64,000 nucleotides of DNA from assembly GCF_003610895.1 (NCBI RefSeq), contig NZ_MCAS01000023.1, positions 62,001-126,000 on the forward strand. The letters run 5' to 3'. Of the stretch, positions 27,887 through 35,735 are shown piece by piece. The notes under the pieces were generated by a model that worked only from the letters and a program-made list of their open reading frames with translations, was not told where the DNA came from and ran no database searches. Position 1 is the first letter of the stretch. Every line of letters begins with the position of its first letter. The translations under genes were made by a program, and so were the position numbers. Source of the DNA: Paraburkholderia fungorum. GTDB lineage: Bacteria > Pseudomonadota > Gammaproteobacteria > Burkholderiales > Burkholderiaceae.

Positions 27887-28692
27887 TGCAGCGTATCGAT
27901 GTCGCGCGTGGTCATACGCTCGTCGAGTTCGTGATCGCAATTGCGCTAGGGCTGGTGGTAACTGCCGGTGTGGTCTCACTCTATGCAACGCAGCGTAACG
28001 TGTTCGAGCGCGAAAGTGACGCGATGCGGATTCGCGAAGCTGGCCTGAGCGCGCTTACGCTGGTGGGTCAGCAACTTCAAATGGCCGGCTTCGTGCCTGC
28101 GGACGTCGTCAGGTTCAATAGTCCTCCGCCGTTATTCGGCTGTTCGGGAGGACGCCCGACCGGAGCGGACAGCAGCGTTGCTTGTGAGGCATTGCCGAGC
28201 CGCTCGGACGGCATCGCGATTCGTTATGTCGGAGACATCGTGTCGACGTGGCCATCGGCAACCGGTCAATCTACCGACTGCCTGGGCCAGGCTGTAACGA
28301 ACAACGATGCAGCACTCGACGGGCAGGGTGTAATGGTGGTCAACCGCTACTTCGCGAGGCTCAGCGGGTCGACGGGCGAGCCGGAACTTTATTGTGAAGG
28401 CAATGGCAAGCCGGGGTCCGCGCAGCCGCTGGTCGAAGGTGTCGAGCGTTTGCGCTTCAAATACTGGCTGCCCGGTGGGCTGACGGCAGTGGACGCGTCG
28501 GTGGTGACAGCAAGTCAATGGGCGGAGATCGTTGCCGTCGATCTCTGCGTGCTGGTTCGCGGAGCGTCCCAGGGGCGGCGCGTGCGCTATGTCGATTGCG
28601 AAGGTGTGAGCGCTCTGGGCACTGACACGCGCGCGCGGCAGGCTTTCTGGCGGCGGGTGGCGCTACGCAATCACCCGGAGAATCCCCTGTGA
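27883..28692 (+). CDS. pilW: Type IV pilus assembly protein PilW
   Basis: 269-aa minor pilin. The leader ARGHTLVEFVIAIALGLVVTAG gives a hydrophobic helix with Glu at mature position 5, but the residue at +1 after the processing Gly is His rather than the usual Phe. A long extracytoplasmic domain follows with paired Cys. Its start ATG 27883 overlaps the pilV stop, and its own stop overlaps the GTG start of pilX, so the whole cluster looks like a single translationally coupled unit. Confidence 0.85.
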   Translation: MMQRIDVARGHTLVEFVIAIALGLVVTAGVVSLYATQRNVFERESDAMRIREAGLSALTLVGQQLQMAGFVPADVVRFNSPPPLFGCSGGRPTGADSSVACEALPSRSDGIAIRYVGDIVSTWPSATGQSTDCLGQAVTNNDAALDGQGVMVVNRYFARLSGSTGEPELYCEGNGKPGSAQPLVEGVERLRFKYWLPGGLTAVDASVVTASQWAEIVAVDLCVLVRGASQGRRVRYVDCEGVSALGTDTRARQAFWRRVALRNHPENPL

Positions 28693-29267
28693 CAAGAGAA
28701 CCTCGCAGTCCGACGCACCCAGCGTCATCGAGATATCCGGCACGTCTTGCTCGTGCCAGTCGCAGATCACGCATTCGCATTCGCGGTACGGTCCTGCCGA
28801 TCGTCCTGATGATTTCCGCGATGATGTTGACCACATCCGCGGCCTGGTTCGAAGCATCGTTGGCGGCGACGCGCGGCGCCAGCAATGTGCGCGACTACTT
28901 GCAGGCATTTCATGCCGCGGATTCGGCGCTGACCTTATGCGCCCGGAGTGTGGTCGCCGGGGCAGGTTTCGACCCGAAGCCCGCTGCGTCGCTCTCGCCC
29001 GGCGAACCGATGCAATGGAAGCACGAAGCCGCCTTTGAAGCCGGCGCTGTTGCGCCGGTCGCGCAATGGCCCGGATCGCTGCGTGCGCCGCAATGTTTGA
29101 TCGAAGCATGGCGTCTGGGCGCGCGCGTCGATGCCCGCGCCTATTTACTGACTTCGCGTGGCTTCGGCCGGACGGAAGAGTCGCAGGTGTGGCTGCAGAT
29201 GGAACTCGTCATCGCAGGCGAGCAGATCGAGCGCCATTGGCGTCGCGTCGCGGCGCGCCCATTTTGA
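28689..29267 (+). CDS. pilX: Type IV pilus assembly protein PilX-like
   Basis: 192-aa minor pilin of the PilX type. GTG 28689 overlaps the pilW stop (GTGA). About 30 basic residues precede RIRGTVLPIVLMISAMMLTTSAAW, the PilX-type N-terminal helix with Leu-Pro in place of the canonical FTLIE. The Ala-rich FHAADSALTLCAR that follows is family-typical. The rest is poorly conserved. Assignment relies on the helix pattern and on position between pilW and pilE. Confidence 0.78.
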   Translation: MTREPRSPTHPASSRYPARLARASRRSRIRIRGTVLPIVLMISAMMLTTSAAWFEASLAATRGASNVRDYLQAFHAADSALTLCARSVVAGAGFDPKPAASLSPGEPMQWKHEAAFEAGAVAPVAQWPGSLRAPQCLIEAWRLGARVDARAYLLTSRGFGRTEESQVWLQMELVIAGEQIERHWRRVAARPF

Positions 29268-29277
29268 CGGGACCTTC

Positions 29278-29709
29278 ATGACGAGGCAGCACGCATCCGC
29301 ATTTACGCTACTGGAACTGATGATCGCAATGGCAATAGCCGCCACGCTGGTCGTCTTTGCGGTGCCTTCCTACCGGAGTCATGTCGCGCGAACACACAGG
29401 ATCGATGCTGCATCCGCGCTTTATCGAGCTGCGCAATTCGTCGAGCGAGCAGCAAGCGATGGCGGCGCGACATTGCCGCCGGGTCTGGATCAGGCGCCGC
29501 AATTCGGGCCGCCAATCTACCGGCTGCAGGTGCTGCCGGCGGACGACGCAAACGGTGGCTATTCGGTAGAAGCGGCGCCGACCGACATCGGTCCGATGCG
29601 CGACGATGTTTGCGGCACCTTCACGCTTGACGCGACAGGGTTGCGAGGCAATAGAAGCGGCGCGAGCGGTACAGTGCCGGCGAGCGGCGAGTGCTGGAAT
29701 ACGAGCTAG
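29278..29709 (+). CDS. pilE: Type IV pilin PilE-like
   Basis: 143-aa pilin of the PilE/ComP minor-pilin group. The leader MTRQHASAFTLLELMIAMAI carries Ala-Phe at the processing site, where Gly is usual, with Glu at mature position 5. The alpha-helix RSHVARTHRIDAASALYRAAQFVERA and a short beta domain ending in GECWNTS, with two Cys likely forming the D-loop disulfide, follow. ATG 29278 is chosen; the longer open frame overlaps pilX. Last gene of the cluster; no pilY1 lies nearby. Confidence 0.85.
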   Translation: MTRQHASAFTLLELMIAMAIAATLVVFAVPSYRSHVARTHRIDAASALYRAAQFVERAASDGGATLPPGLDQAPQFGPPIYRLQVLPADDANGGYSVEAAPTDIGPMRDDVCGTFTLDATGLRGNRSGASGTVPASGECWNTS

Positions 29710-29797
29710 GGAGCATCAGCGGGGAACGAGCCGGCCAGGAAATCGAAACGCAATGGCACGCAGCCAGGTCCTGTTTATGCCTCGTCTCTGCCGCGCC

Positions 29798-30277
29798 TCA
29801 ATAACCGCTATCGGCAGCTCCTTCATTGGTGTCGGTAGATGTGGCGGAATCGCTCTTCATCTGCTGCCAGATTCGGTACGCTTCCCAGGCGGCAAGCGCC
29901 AGGCCGCCCCATTTGAGCGCCGGCTTTGCGCTCGCGACAAGAGTTGCGCGCAGCGGCTTGGCCAACAACAGCGAAGCGATCGAACTGATGAGTGGGTACT
30001 GTTTGAGAAGCGCGCCGATGCTCCCCGCGTTGAGCAGGCCCGTCTTCGATCCGCTGCCCACGCGCAAGCCGCCGAAGCCCGGCACAATGAATTTGAGCCA
30101 GCTGAAGTGCGTGACGGCCTGCCGTAGTTCAATGGTTGCCTGGGCGAGTTCCATGCGCTCGACATCCGCGCGCACCAGCAGCAATTCCTTGCGCAGCGCT
30201 CGCAGATGCGGCGCGCTCAGATCTTTGGCCTGGTAGCGTTTGTTGCGAAATGCGGTGTCGGAATGGGATTGGCTCAT
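29798..30277 (-). CDS. DUF3318 domain protein
   Basis: 159-aa protein that I recognise as the DUF3318 type seen in Burkholderiaceae. It has a helical, charged N-terminal half with LRALRKELLLVRADVERMEL, a hydrophobic central region (SWLKFIVPGFGGL, YPLISSIASLLLA) and a C-terminal membrane-like segment, then an acidic/Ser tail. ATG 30277 (MSQSHSDTAF) is preferred to the open frame at 30343. It is third in a minus-strand row with a holin-like and a DUF883 protein, the position of yqjK in the E. coli yqjDEK operon. Function unknown. Confidence 0.75.
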   Translation of the reverse strand: MSQSHSDTAFRNKRYQAKDLSAPHLRALRKELLLVRADVERMELAQATIELRQAVTHFSWLKFIVPGFGGLRVGSGSKTGLLNAGSIGALLKQYPLISSIASLLLAKPLRATLVASAKPALKWGGLALAAWEAYRIWQQMKSDSATSTDTNEGAADSGY

Positions 30278-30405
30278 GGCGTGTCGGCTGCAGTGGAAGT
30301 AGGGCGGTAAAGCGGTGCTGCAAATCGCTCGAGTTGTCCGCAAAGTATCCGCAAAAAGGTGCAGGGAGGTTGAGGCGCGCTCATTAACCCACTAGGCCTG
30401 CTGCG

Positions 30406-30792
30406 TTAAGGTTTGCGGAACAGGTCGCGGTCTTTTTCGAACTCGGCAAGGGTGGCTTCGAACACCATTGGGGCATTGCGCAAACCACTGCGCGCTTTCA
30501 GTGCACAGACTAGTCCAGCGATGGCATAAACCGCCGTGATGCTGGCGAGCGCTTGCCACCGGTAGGTGTCCCAGAACGCGATCGCGATCAGCGCCGTCAA
30601 TGCGATCAGCGCCATCGTCGCAAGCATCATGGCGGCGAGGCCGAGGAACAGCACACCGATCAGACGATCTTTTTCTTCGGCGAGCTCGATGCCGACCAGT
30701 TCAAGCCGCGTTTGCAAAATGGCAAACACGGATCCGATGATACGGCGCAACGGACTATGTTCGCCGTGCTGCGATTGTGTTTCGATCGTCAT
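30406..30792 (-). CDS. YqjE-like (phage holin superfamily III) membrane protein
   Basis: 128-aa inner-membrane protein of the Phage_holin_3_6 family, the family of E. coli YqjE. A soluble N-terminus with LQTRLELVGIELAEEKDRL precedes two transmembrane segments (about 45-72 and 80-100). ATG 30792 is clear. It follows the DUF883 gene, as yqjE follows yqjD in enterobacteria. The holin name is historical; nothing here suggests a prophage. Confidence 0.85.
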   Translation of the reverse strand: MTIETQSQHGEHSPLRRIIGSVFAILQTRLELVGIELAEEKDRLIGVLFLGLAAMMLATMALIALTALIAIAFWDTYRWQALASITAVYAIAGLVCALKARSGLRNAPMVFEATLAEFEKDRDLFRKP

Positions 30793-30938
30793 GGCTGTGG
30801 GCGTTGCGCGTGAAGGTCAAACTGGCGCGAAAACGAGCGCGCCAGGAGAAGCGGACCGGCCAGACATGCGCCGGTCAACTTGATTCGCTGGTGTGCCGGA
30901 CGCGATGCGTCCCGGCAGCGTCGCCAGCGCGAGCAGTG

Positions 30939-31241
30939 TTACTTGCGGTTGATCAGCAGCCCGAGCAGCACGCCGGCGCCTGCGGCGATGCCGATGGATG
31001 CCCACGGATGCTCGTGCACGTAATCGTCGGTGGCGCGTGCGGCCTTCTTGCCTTTCTCGACCACTACGACCTGTACGTCAGCCGCCTTTTCCTTAGCCTG
31101 CTTCAGGCGCGTAAGCGCCGTTTCACGCAGTTCCGAAGCGCGCTCGCCGGTGGCGCTCGCGGCCTGTTTCAGCAAATCTTCAGCGTCCGCGAGGACGGTT
31201 TTGATATCCGACATCAATCTCTCCTTGTTGACTTCCGACAT
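30939..31241 (-). CDS. YqjD-like DUF883 membrane-anchored protein
   Basis: 100-aa DUF883 (ElaB/YqjD/YgaM) protein. A charged amphipathic helix fills most of the protein (LKQAASATGERASELRETAL), ending in a glycine-zipper transmembrane tail, HPWASIGIAAGAGVLLGLLI. E. coli YqjD is a stationary-phase, tail-anchored ribosome-binding protein. Two start regions are possible: ATG 31241 (GGGAG upstream) and ATG 31214 (stronger AAGGAGA), nine codons apart; both contexts read ATGTCGGA. The longer form matches the family N-terminus MSEVNKE. First gene of the three-gene row. Confidence 0.87.
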   Translation of the reverse strand: MSEVNKERLMSDIKTVLADAEDLLKQAASATGERASELRETALTRLKQAKEKAADVQVVVVEKGKKAARATDDYVHEHPWASIGIAAGAGVLLGLLINRK

Positions 31242-31610
31242 TGACAGCTCCCTTCGTCTCACGCCACGCGTGAATCGTAACCAAAGAAACGGCCGCTGGC
31301 GAGCGCAGTGCTCGATTCGTGAAAACGAACGCACGAACCGTTCCTGGTTGAAGCAAAGCTTTAAAACTTCCTCTTTGCAGCGCCGTGCAGCAAAGTTTGC
31401 CTAAGATGGAGTTGATCTGTCCCGCAAAGTTTCCACTAAATCGGTGAAAATTACAAAAACGCATAAAGTAGTGACGCGATGTTCGTTAGCTGTGTACCGT
31501 CACTCCCGTATGCTGTAATTTTGCGGCGGGCGTTTTAGCTGGCGGCGCATTGGCATGGCGTCGCCGGCGAATGCGCGCTCAATGTCCAAACACAATCAAG
31601 GAGTTGCACT
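31242..31610. other. Intergenic region between the DUF883 gene and peroxiredoxin
   Basis: 369 bp, locally AT-richer around 31350-31530, between divergent genes. No supportable ORF or structured RNA was seen. The promoters of both genes should lie here, but I could not assign boxes with confidence. Confidence 0.5.
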
Positions 31611-32249
31611 ATGAGTCTACGTCTTGGCGATATCGCACCGGATTTCGAGCAGGAGTCGAGTGTTGGCCGCATCAAGTTCCACGAGTGGTTGGGCGATAGT
31701 TGGGGCGTGCTGTTCTCGCATCCCGCCGATTTCACGCCAGTCTGCACGACCGAGCTGGGCTTGACGGCCAATCTGGCCGGTGAATTCGAGAAGCGCAATG
31801 TCAAGACGATTGCGTTGTCGGTCGACAGCGCCGAGTCGCACAAGGAATGGATCAAGGACATCAACGAGACGCAAGCCGCCAATGTCGGTTTCCCGATTCT
31901 CGCCGACGGCGACCGCAAGGTCTCCCAGCTGTACGACATGATCCACCCGAACGCCAGTGAAACGTTCACGGTCCGCTCGCTGTTCGTGATCGATCCGAAC
32001 AAGAAGGTGCGTTTGATCATTACGTATCCGGCGAGCACCGGCCGCAACTTCGACGAAGTGCTGCGCGTGATCGACTCGCTGCAACTCACCGACTACCACT
32101 CGGTCGCCACACCCGGCAACTGGAAGCAGGGCGACGATGTAGTGATCGTGCCGTCGTTGAAAGATGAAGAAGTCATCAAGCAGAAATTCCCGAAGGGATA
32201 CAAGGCGCTGCGCCCGTATTTGCGTCTGACGCCGCAGCCGAACAAGTAA
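31611..32249 (+). CDS. 1-Cys peroxiredoxin (Prx6 type)
   Basis: 212-aa thiol peroxidase reducing hydrogen peroxide, alkyl hydroperoxides or peroxynitrite in the cytosol. The active site is HPADFTPVCTTE with peroxidatic Cys45. It appears to be the only cysteine, which with the long C-terminal domain (VVIVPSLKDEE, FPKGYKALRPYLRLT) marks the Prx6/1-Cys group. The start is ATG 31611 with AAGGAG upstream. It is monocistronic and ends at a strong shared terminator. Confidence 0.95.
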   Translation: MSLRLGDIAPDFEQESSVGRIKFHEWLGDSWGVLFSHPADFTPVCTTELGLTANLAGEFEKRNVKTIALSVDSAESHKEWIKDINETQAANVGFPILADGDRKVSQLYDMIHPNASETFTVRSLFVIDPNKKVRLIITYPASTGRNFDEVLRVIDSLQLTDYHSVATPGNWKQGDDVVIVPSLKDEEVIKQKFPKGYKALRPYLRLTPQPNK

Positions 32250-32303
32250 GCGGCTGATGCGTGACGAAGCGCGCCGTTAGCCCCAGCGCGGCGCCGCAAC
32301 GAA

Positions 32304-32337
32304 AAAAGGCCGGTTCACAGGAACCGGCCTTTTCTTT
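32304..32337 (+). terminator. Strong bidirectional terminator between peroxiredoxin and gcdH
   Basis: A 12-bp perfect stem AAAGGCCGGTTC/GAACCGGCCTTT with loop ACAG (32305-32332) is flanked by A-runs upstream and T-runs downstream. It serves the convergent peroxiredoxin and gcdH genes. Confidence 0.93.
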
Positions 32338-32420
32338 TCTACTTGTCGATTTTCCGTCTTGCGGCCAGGACGAAAGCCGGGACGAAACCGCGAAACCCGG
32401 CCATCAAGGCAATCAGTGCA

Positions 32421-33611
32421 TCAGAAAAACGCCTGAATCCCCGTTTGCGCGCGCCCAAGGATCAGCGCGTGAATGTCGTGCGTGCCTTCATAGGTGTTCA
32501 CGACTTCCAGATTCACCAGGTGCCGCGCAATGCCGAACTCGTCCGAGATACCGTTGCCACCGAGCATGTCGCGCGCGAGCCGCGCAATGTCCAGCGCCTT
32601 GCCGCACGAATTGCGTTTCATGATCGACGTAATTTCGACGGCAGCCGTACCTTCGTCTTTCATACGGCCAAGACGCAAAACGCCTTGCAGGCCGAGCGTG
32701 ATTTCGGTTTGCATGTCGGCGAGTTTTTTCTGGATCAGCTGGTTCGCGGCGAGCGGCCGGCCGAACTGTTTGCGATCGAGCACGTATTGACGCGCCGTGT
32801 GCCAGCATGCTTCAGCCGCACCGAGCGCGCCCCAGGCAATCCCGTAGCGCGCCGAGTTCAGACACGTGAAGGGACCGCGCAAGCCGCTGACTTCGGGGAA
32901 GCGGTTTTCTTCCGGCACGAACACGTCGTCGAGCACGATCTCGCCGGTGATCGAAGCACGCAGGCCCACCTTGCTATGGATGGTCGGCGCCGACAGCCCC
33001 TTCCACCCTTTCTCGAGAATGAAGCCGCGAATCGAGTCCTTGCCGTTTTCCTCGAGCTTCGCCCACACGACGAACACATCGGCGATCGGCGAATTGGTGA
33101 TCCACATCTTCGAGCCCGACAGCGAATAGCCGCCGTCGACCTTTTTCGCCCGCGTGATCATGCTGCCCGGATCAGAGCCGTGGTTGGGCTCGGTCAGGCC
33201 GAAGCAGCCGATCCATTCGCCGGTGACGAGCTTCGGCAGGTACTTCTGCTTTTGTGCTTCCGAGCCGAACTCGTAGATCGGCACCATGACAAGCGAGGAC
33301 TGTACCGACATCATCGACCGGTAGCCGGAATCGACGCGCTCCACCTCCCGCGCGATCAGACCGTACGCCACGTAGTTCAGGCCGGGGCCGCCGTATTGCT
33401 CAGGAATCGTCGGGCCGAGCAGGCCGAGTTCGCCCATTTCGCGGAAGATTTCGACGTCGGTCTTCTCGTGACGGAACGCTTCGAGTACGCGCGGCTGCAG
33501 CTTGTCCTGCGCGTAAGCGGCGGCGGCGTCGCGCACCATACGTTCGTCTTCAGTGAGCTGCTGATCCAGCAGCAACGGGTCTTCCCAGTGGAACTGCGCG
33601 GCCTCTGCCAT
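32421..33611 (-). CDS. gcdH: Glutaryl-CoA dehydrogenase
   Basis: 396-aa FAD acyl-CoA dehydrogenase that oxidises and decarboxylates glutaryl-CoA to crotonyl-CoA in lysine, tryptophan and benzoate degradation. It has the glutaryl-specific YRSMMSVQSSLVM segment, CFGLTEPNHGSDPGSM, KMWITNSPIADVFVVWA and catalytic Glu in NTYEGTHDIHALILGRA. ATG 33611 follows an AGGAG-like site. It is divergent from an IclR-type regulator with a palindromic operator between them, so it is probably controlled by that regulator. A strong bidirectional terminator lies 84 bp after its stop. Confidence 0.95.
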   Translation of the reverse strand: MAEAAQFHWEDPLLLDQQLTEDERMVRDAAAAYAQDKLQPRVLEAFRHEKTDVEIFREMGELGLLGPTIPEQYGGPGLNYVAYGLIAREVERVDSGYRSMMSVQSSLVMVPIYEFGSEAQKQKYLPKLVTGEWIGCFGLTEPNHGSDPGSMITRAKKVDGGYSLSGSKMWITNSPIADVFVVWAKLEENGKDSIRGFILEKGWKGLSAPTIHSKVGLRASITGEIVLDDVFVPEENRFPEVSGLRGPFTCLNSARYGIAWGALGAAEACWHTARQYVLDRKQFGRPLAANQLIQKKLADMQTEITLGLQGVLRLGRMKDEGTAAVEITSIMKRNSCGKALDIARLARDMLGGNGISDEFGIARHLVNLEVVNTYEGTHDIHALILGRAQTGIQAFF

Positions 33612-33654
33612 GACGTATCTCCTGATTCCTAGCTTGAATAAAACGTGTCTATGC

Positions 33655-33683
33655 TTGACTTAAGTTCCGCTATGCGGAACAAT
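33655..33683 (+). promoter_or_regulatory. Promoter with embedded palindromic operator (gcdH/iclR)
   Basis: -35 TTGACT (33655-33660), 17-bp spacer, -10 AACAAT (33678-33683) reading toward the iclR gene. The spacer and part of the -10 hold a 17-bp inverted repeat GTTCCGC-TAT-GCGGAAC (33664-33680), typical of IclR-family operators. A bound regulator would autoregulate itself and could also act on gcdH in the other direction. Confidence 0.65.
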
Positions 33684-33715
33684 GTTTTGCAAACCACGAC
33701 CGAGTGTATCACCAC

Positions 33716-34501
33716 ATGCCGCCCACATCCACTCCCGCTGAACCGCTCGACGAGCGAAAGTTTGTCGTCGCCCTTGCACGCGGGCTGGACTTGCTGCGCG
33801 CGTTCAAGCCGGGCGACACGATGCTCGGAAATCGCGATTTCGTCGAACGCACGGGTTTGCCGAAGGCAACCGTTAATCGGTTGACCTACACGCTGACCAC
33901 GCTCGGCTATCTGCGGTTCGACGAGATCCTGGGTAAATATGCGCTCGACGCCGGTGTGCTGTCGCTGGGTTTCGCGCTGCTTTCGGGCACCGATACGCTT
34001 GAGCTCGCGCGCCCGCACATGCGTACCTTCGCGCGCGAAGTGGGTGCGGCGGTGTCGCTCGGGTGCCGCGACGGTCTCGACATGATTTATCTGGAGACGA
34101 TCCGCAGCGAAACCGCGCTGACACTCGGACTGGCCTCCGGTTCGAAGCTGTCGATGCTGACGAGCTCGATGGGGCGCGCGTATCTGGCGGTACAGCCGCT
34201 GGACGCGCGCATCGCGTTGCTCGCCGAGCTTAAGAAGGCGGCCGGCAAAGAGGGCGCTGCATTGCTGGCGGATGCCGAAAAGGAAATCGAAACCTTCGCG
34301 CGGGAGCGGTGCTGCTATTCGTTTCGCGCGTGGCATGACGACGTGAACGCGGTCGCGGTACCGTTTCGCGAACCACGCGAAGGCCGTTGGCTGGTGCTGA
34401 GTTGCAGCGGGCCGGCTTCGTCGATGGGGGAGGAGGTGTTTCGGGAAACCGTGGCGCCGCGCCTGAAGGCATTGGCGCGCCGCCTCGGGGATACCGGTTG
34501 A
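33716..34501 (+). CDS. IclR family transcriptional regulator
   Basis: 261-aa regulator. The N-terminal winged helix has ALARGLDLLRAFKPGD and the recognition helix TGLPKATVNRLTYTLTTLGYL. The effector domain follows with SLGCRDGLDMIYLETIR and the C-terminal block NAVAVPFREP. ATG 33716 (MPPTSTPAE) is chosen; an in-frame GTG at 33704 is possible and neither has a strong ribosome-binding site. The likely target is gcdH and itself through the palindrome at 33664-33680; the effector is unknown, glutaryl-CoA or glutarate being natural guesses. Confidence 0.93.
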   Translation: MPPTSTPAEPLDERKFVVALARGLDLLRAFKPGDTMLGNRDFVERTGLPKATVNRLTYTLTTLGYLRFDEILGKYALDAGVLSLGFALLSGTDTLELARPHMRTFAREVGAAVSLGCRDGLDMIYLETIRSETALTLGLASGSKLSMLTSSMGRAYLAVQPLDARIALLAELKKAAGKEGAALLADAEKEIETFARERCCYSFRAWHDDVNAVAVPFREPREGRWLVLSCSGPASSMGEEVFRETVAPRLKALARRLGDTG

Positions 34502-34583
34502 AGCGCTGAGACCTCAGATCCGGGCTAATTCAAGCGAATCCAAACGAACTCAAACGGATCCAGGCGAACCCCGCCGAACCGGG

Positions 34584-35417
34584 TCACACCGCCCGGTCAT
34601 GATAGTGCGCGGTGAACAATGGCCCTTGCACAAAGCGCACGTCGTACTGCTGCAGCGCGAGGAACTGCGGCTCATCGATCACCCGATTGAAGATCAGTGG
34701 AATCCGCAAGCGGCTCGCGTAGCCGACTAGCGGCTTCACCATCGCGTCGCGCAACGCGATTGCCGCATCCATCTTGATGAAGTCGAGCCGCGCCGTTTCC
34801 GACACCGACAGAATCTGCCCCGCGTTCGACAGATTCCCCGCCACCTTGAAGCCGTAGCGCTGATAGCTCGTGGTCAGATAGCCGAGGAATGTCTTATGCG
34901 CGACCGCTGCCGCCGGCAACTCGATAACCACGCGTGACGGATTCAGTCCGAACGACACCAGCACGCTCGAGAAATGCCGTCCGTGGTCGTACTTGACGCT
35001 CTTGAGGAGGCGCTCGTGCACGCGCAGAAATAGCAACCCGTGGCGCTGCGCGCCGAAGAAATTGATCGCGTGCAGCGCGCGTGACATGCGGTCGAGCGCG
35101 ACCAGTTCCTGATCGTCCGCGACCCGGTCGAAGGGATCGAAGACATCGAAGGGTTCGCCGTCGAGACGTTGCGTGACCGCCTGAAACCCGAGTTCATCGC
35201 CGAAACGATCGACGCCCTCCGCACCCGATGTCAGCGACTGCGCCAACGCATGCACGCTGATATCGAAGATCGGCTCGTAGGCGCTGGCGAGCTCGAAGTC
35301 GTCAAACCGGGCCAACGCAATCTCGCTGTGCACGCCCGTTCCCATCACCAGATGTTCGCCGAGAAATGGGTGCTCGGCGGCGCGGGCAATCAGATTGGGG
35401 ATGGTCGGCGGAATCAT
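34584..35417 (-). CDS. Degenerate EAL-domain protein
   Basis: 277-aa single-domain protein with the EAL (c-di-GMP phosphodiesterase) fold pattern but changed key residues. The start has FELASAYEPIFDISVHALA, where active enzymes have a YQPIVD segment followed by the EAL tripeptide; here no EAL is seen. VVIELPAAAV replaces the ELTES motif, and DFIKMDAAIA the IKID motif. QQYDVRFVQGPLF matches the C-terminal VQGYLF region. It is likely catalytically inactive and may be a c-di-GMP sensor or protein-binding module. The start is ATG 35417. It is convergent with iclR and divergent from the MFS/hmgA operon. Confidence 0.82.
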   Translation of the reverse strand: MIPPTIPNLIARAAEHPFLGEHLVMGTGVHSEIALARFDDFELASAYEPIFDISVHALAQSLTSGAEGVDRFGDELGFQAVTQRLDGEPFDVFDPFDRVADDQELVALDRMSRALHAINFFGAQRHGLLFLRVHERLLKSVKYDHGRHFSSVLVSFGLNPSRVVIELPAAAVAHKTFLGYLTTSYQRYGFKVAGNLSNAGQILSVSETARLDFIKMDAAIALRDAMVKPLVGYASRLRIPLIFNRVIDEPQFLALQQYDVRFVQGPLFTAHYHDRAV

Positions 35418-35593
35418 TTAGGCGAAAGGATAGAGATAGGTGCGCACTCGGCGCCCGGCAACGCGACTCGGTTGCCGCATCCATTGATGGTAGCAGTCCG
35501 CGCCGCGCGCACTTGAACAAAATGCTTATAACGTTATCGGCCGGACGCCCGTCCTTATGGGCTGCCGCGATTTTCGCGGGGCGCGTCCAGGGT

Positions 35594-35634
35594 ATACGTT
35601 AATTTCACTATACGTAATTAGTTTTACCATACGT
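35594..35634. promoter_or_regulatory. Three ATACGT repeats upstream of the hmg operon
   Basis: ATACGT occurs at 35594, 35610 and 35629 within an AT-rich stretch, each followed by TAAT, AATT or AAAT. It lies about 100 bp before the MFS gene, where transcription-factor sites are expected. The rest of the 318-bp interval (35418-35735) shows no gene. Confidence 0.4.
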
Positions 35635-35735
35635 AAATTGCGGCGAGACGGCGAGGGAGCTTGCATTTGCGTCTCCCGGCCACGTGAAGCCTGCGCCGCG
35701 ATCCGATAATCCAGTCAGGAAGAGGGGACGACCCA

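Noticed and set aside
30406..30792. Holin-like protein as evidence of a prophage
   Set aside because: It belongs to the YqjE group next to a YqjD-like gene; no phage genes are nearby.
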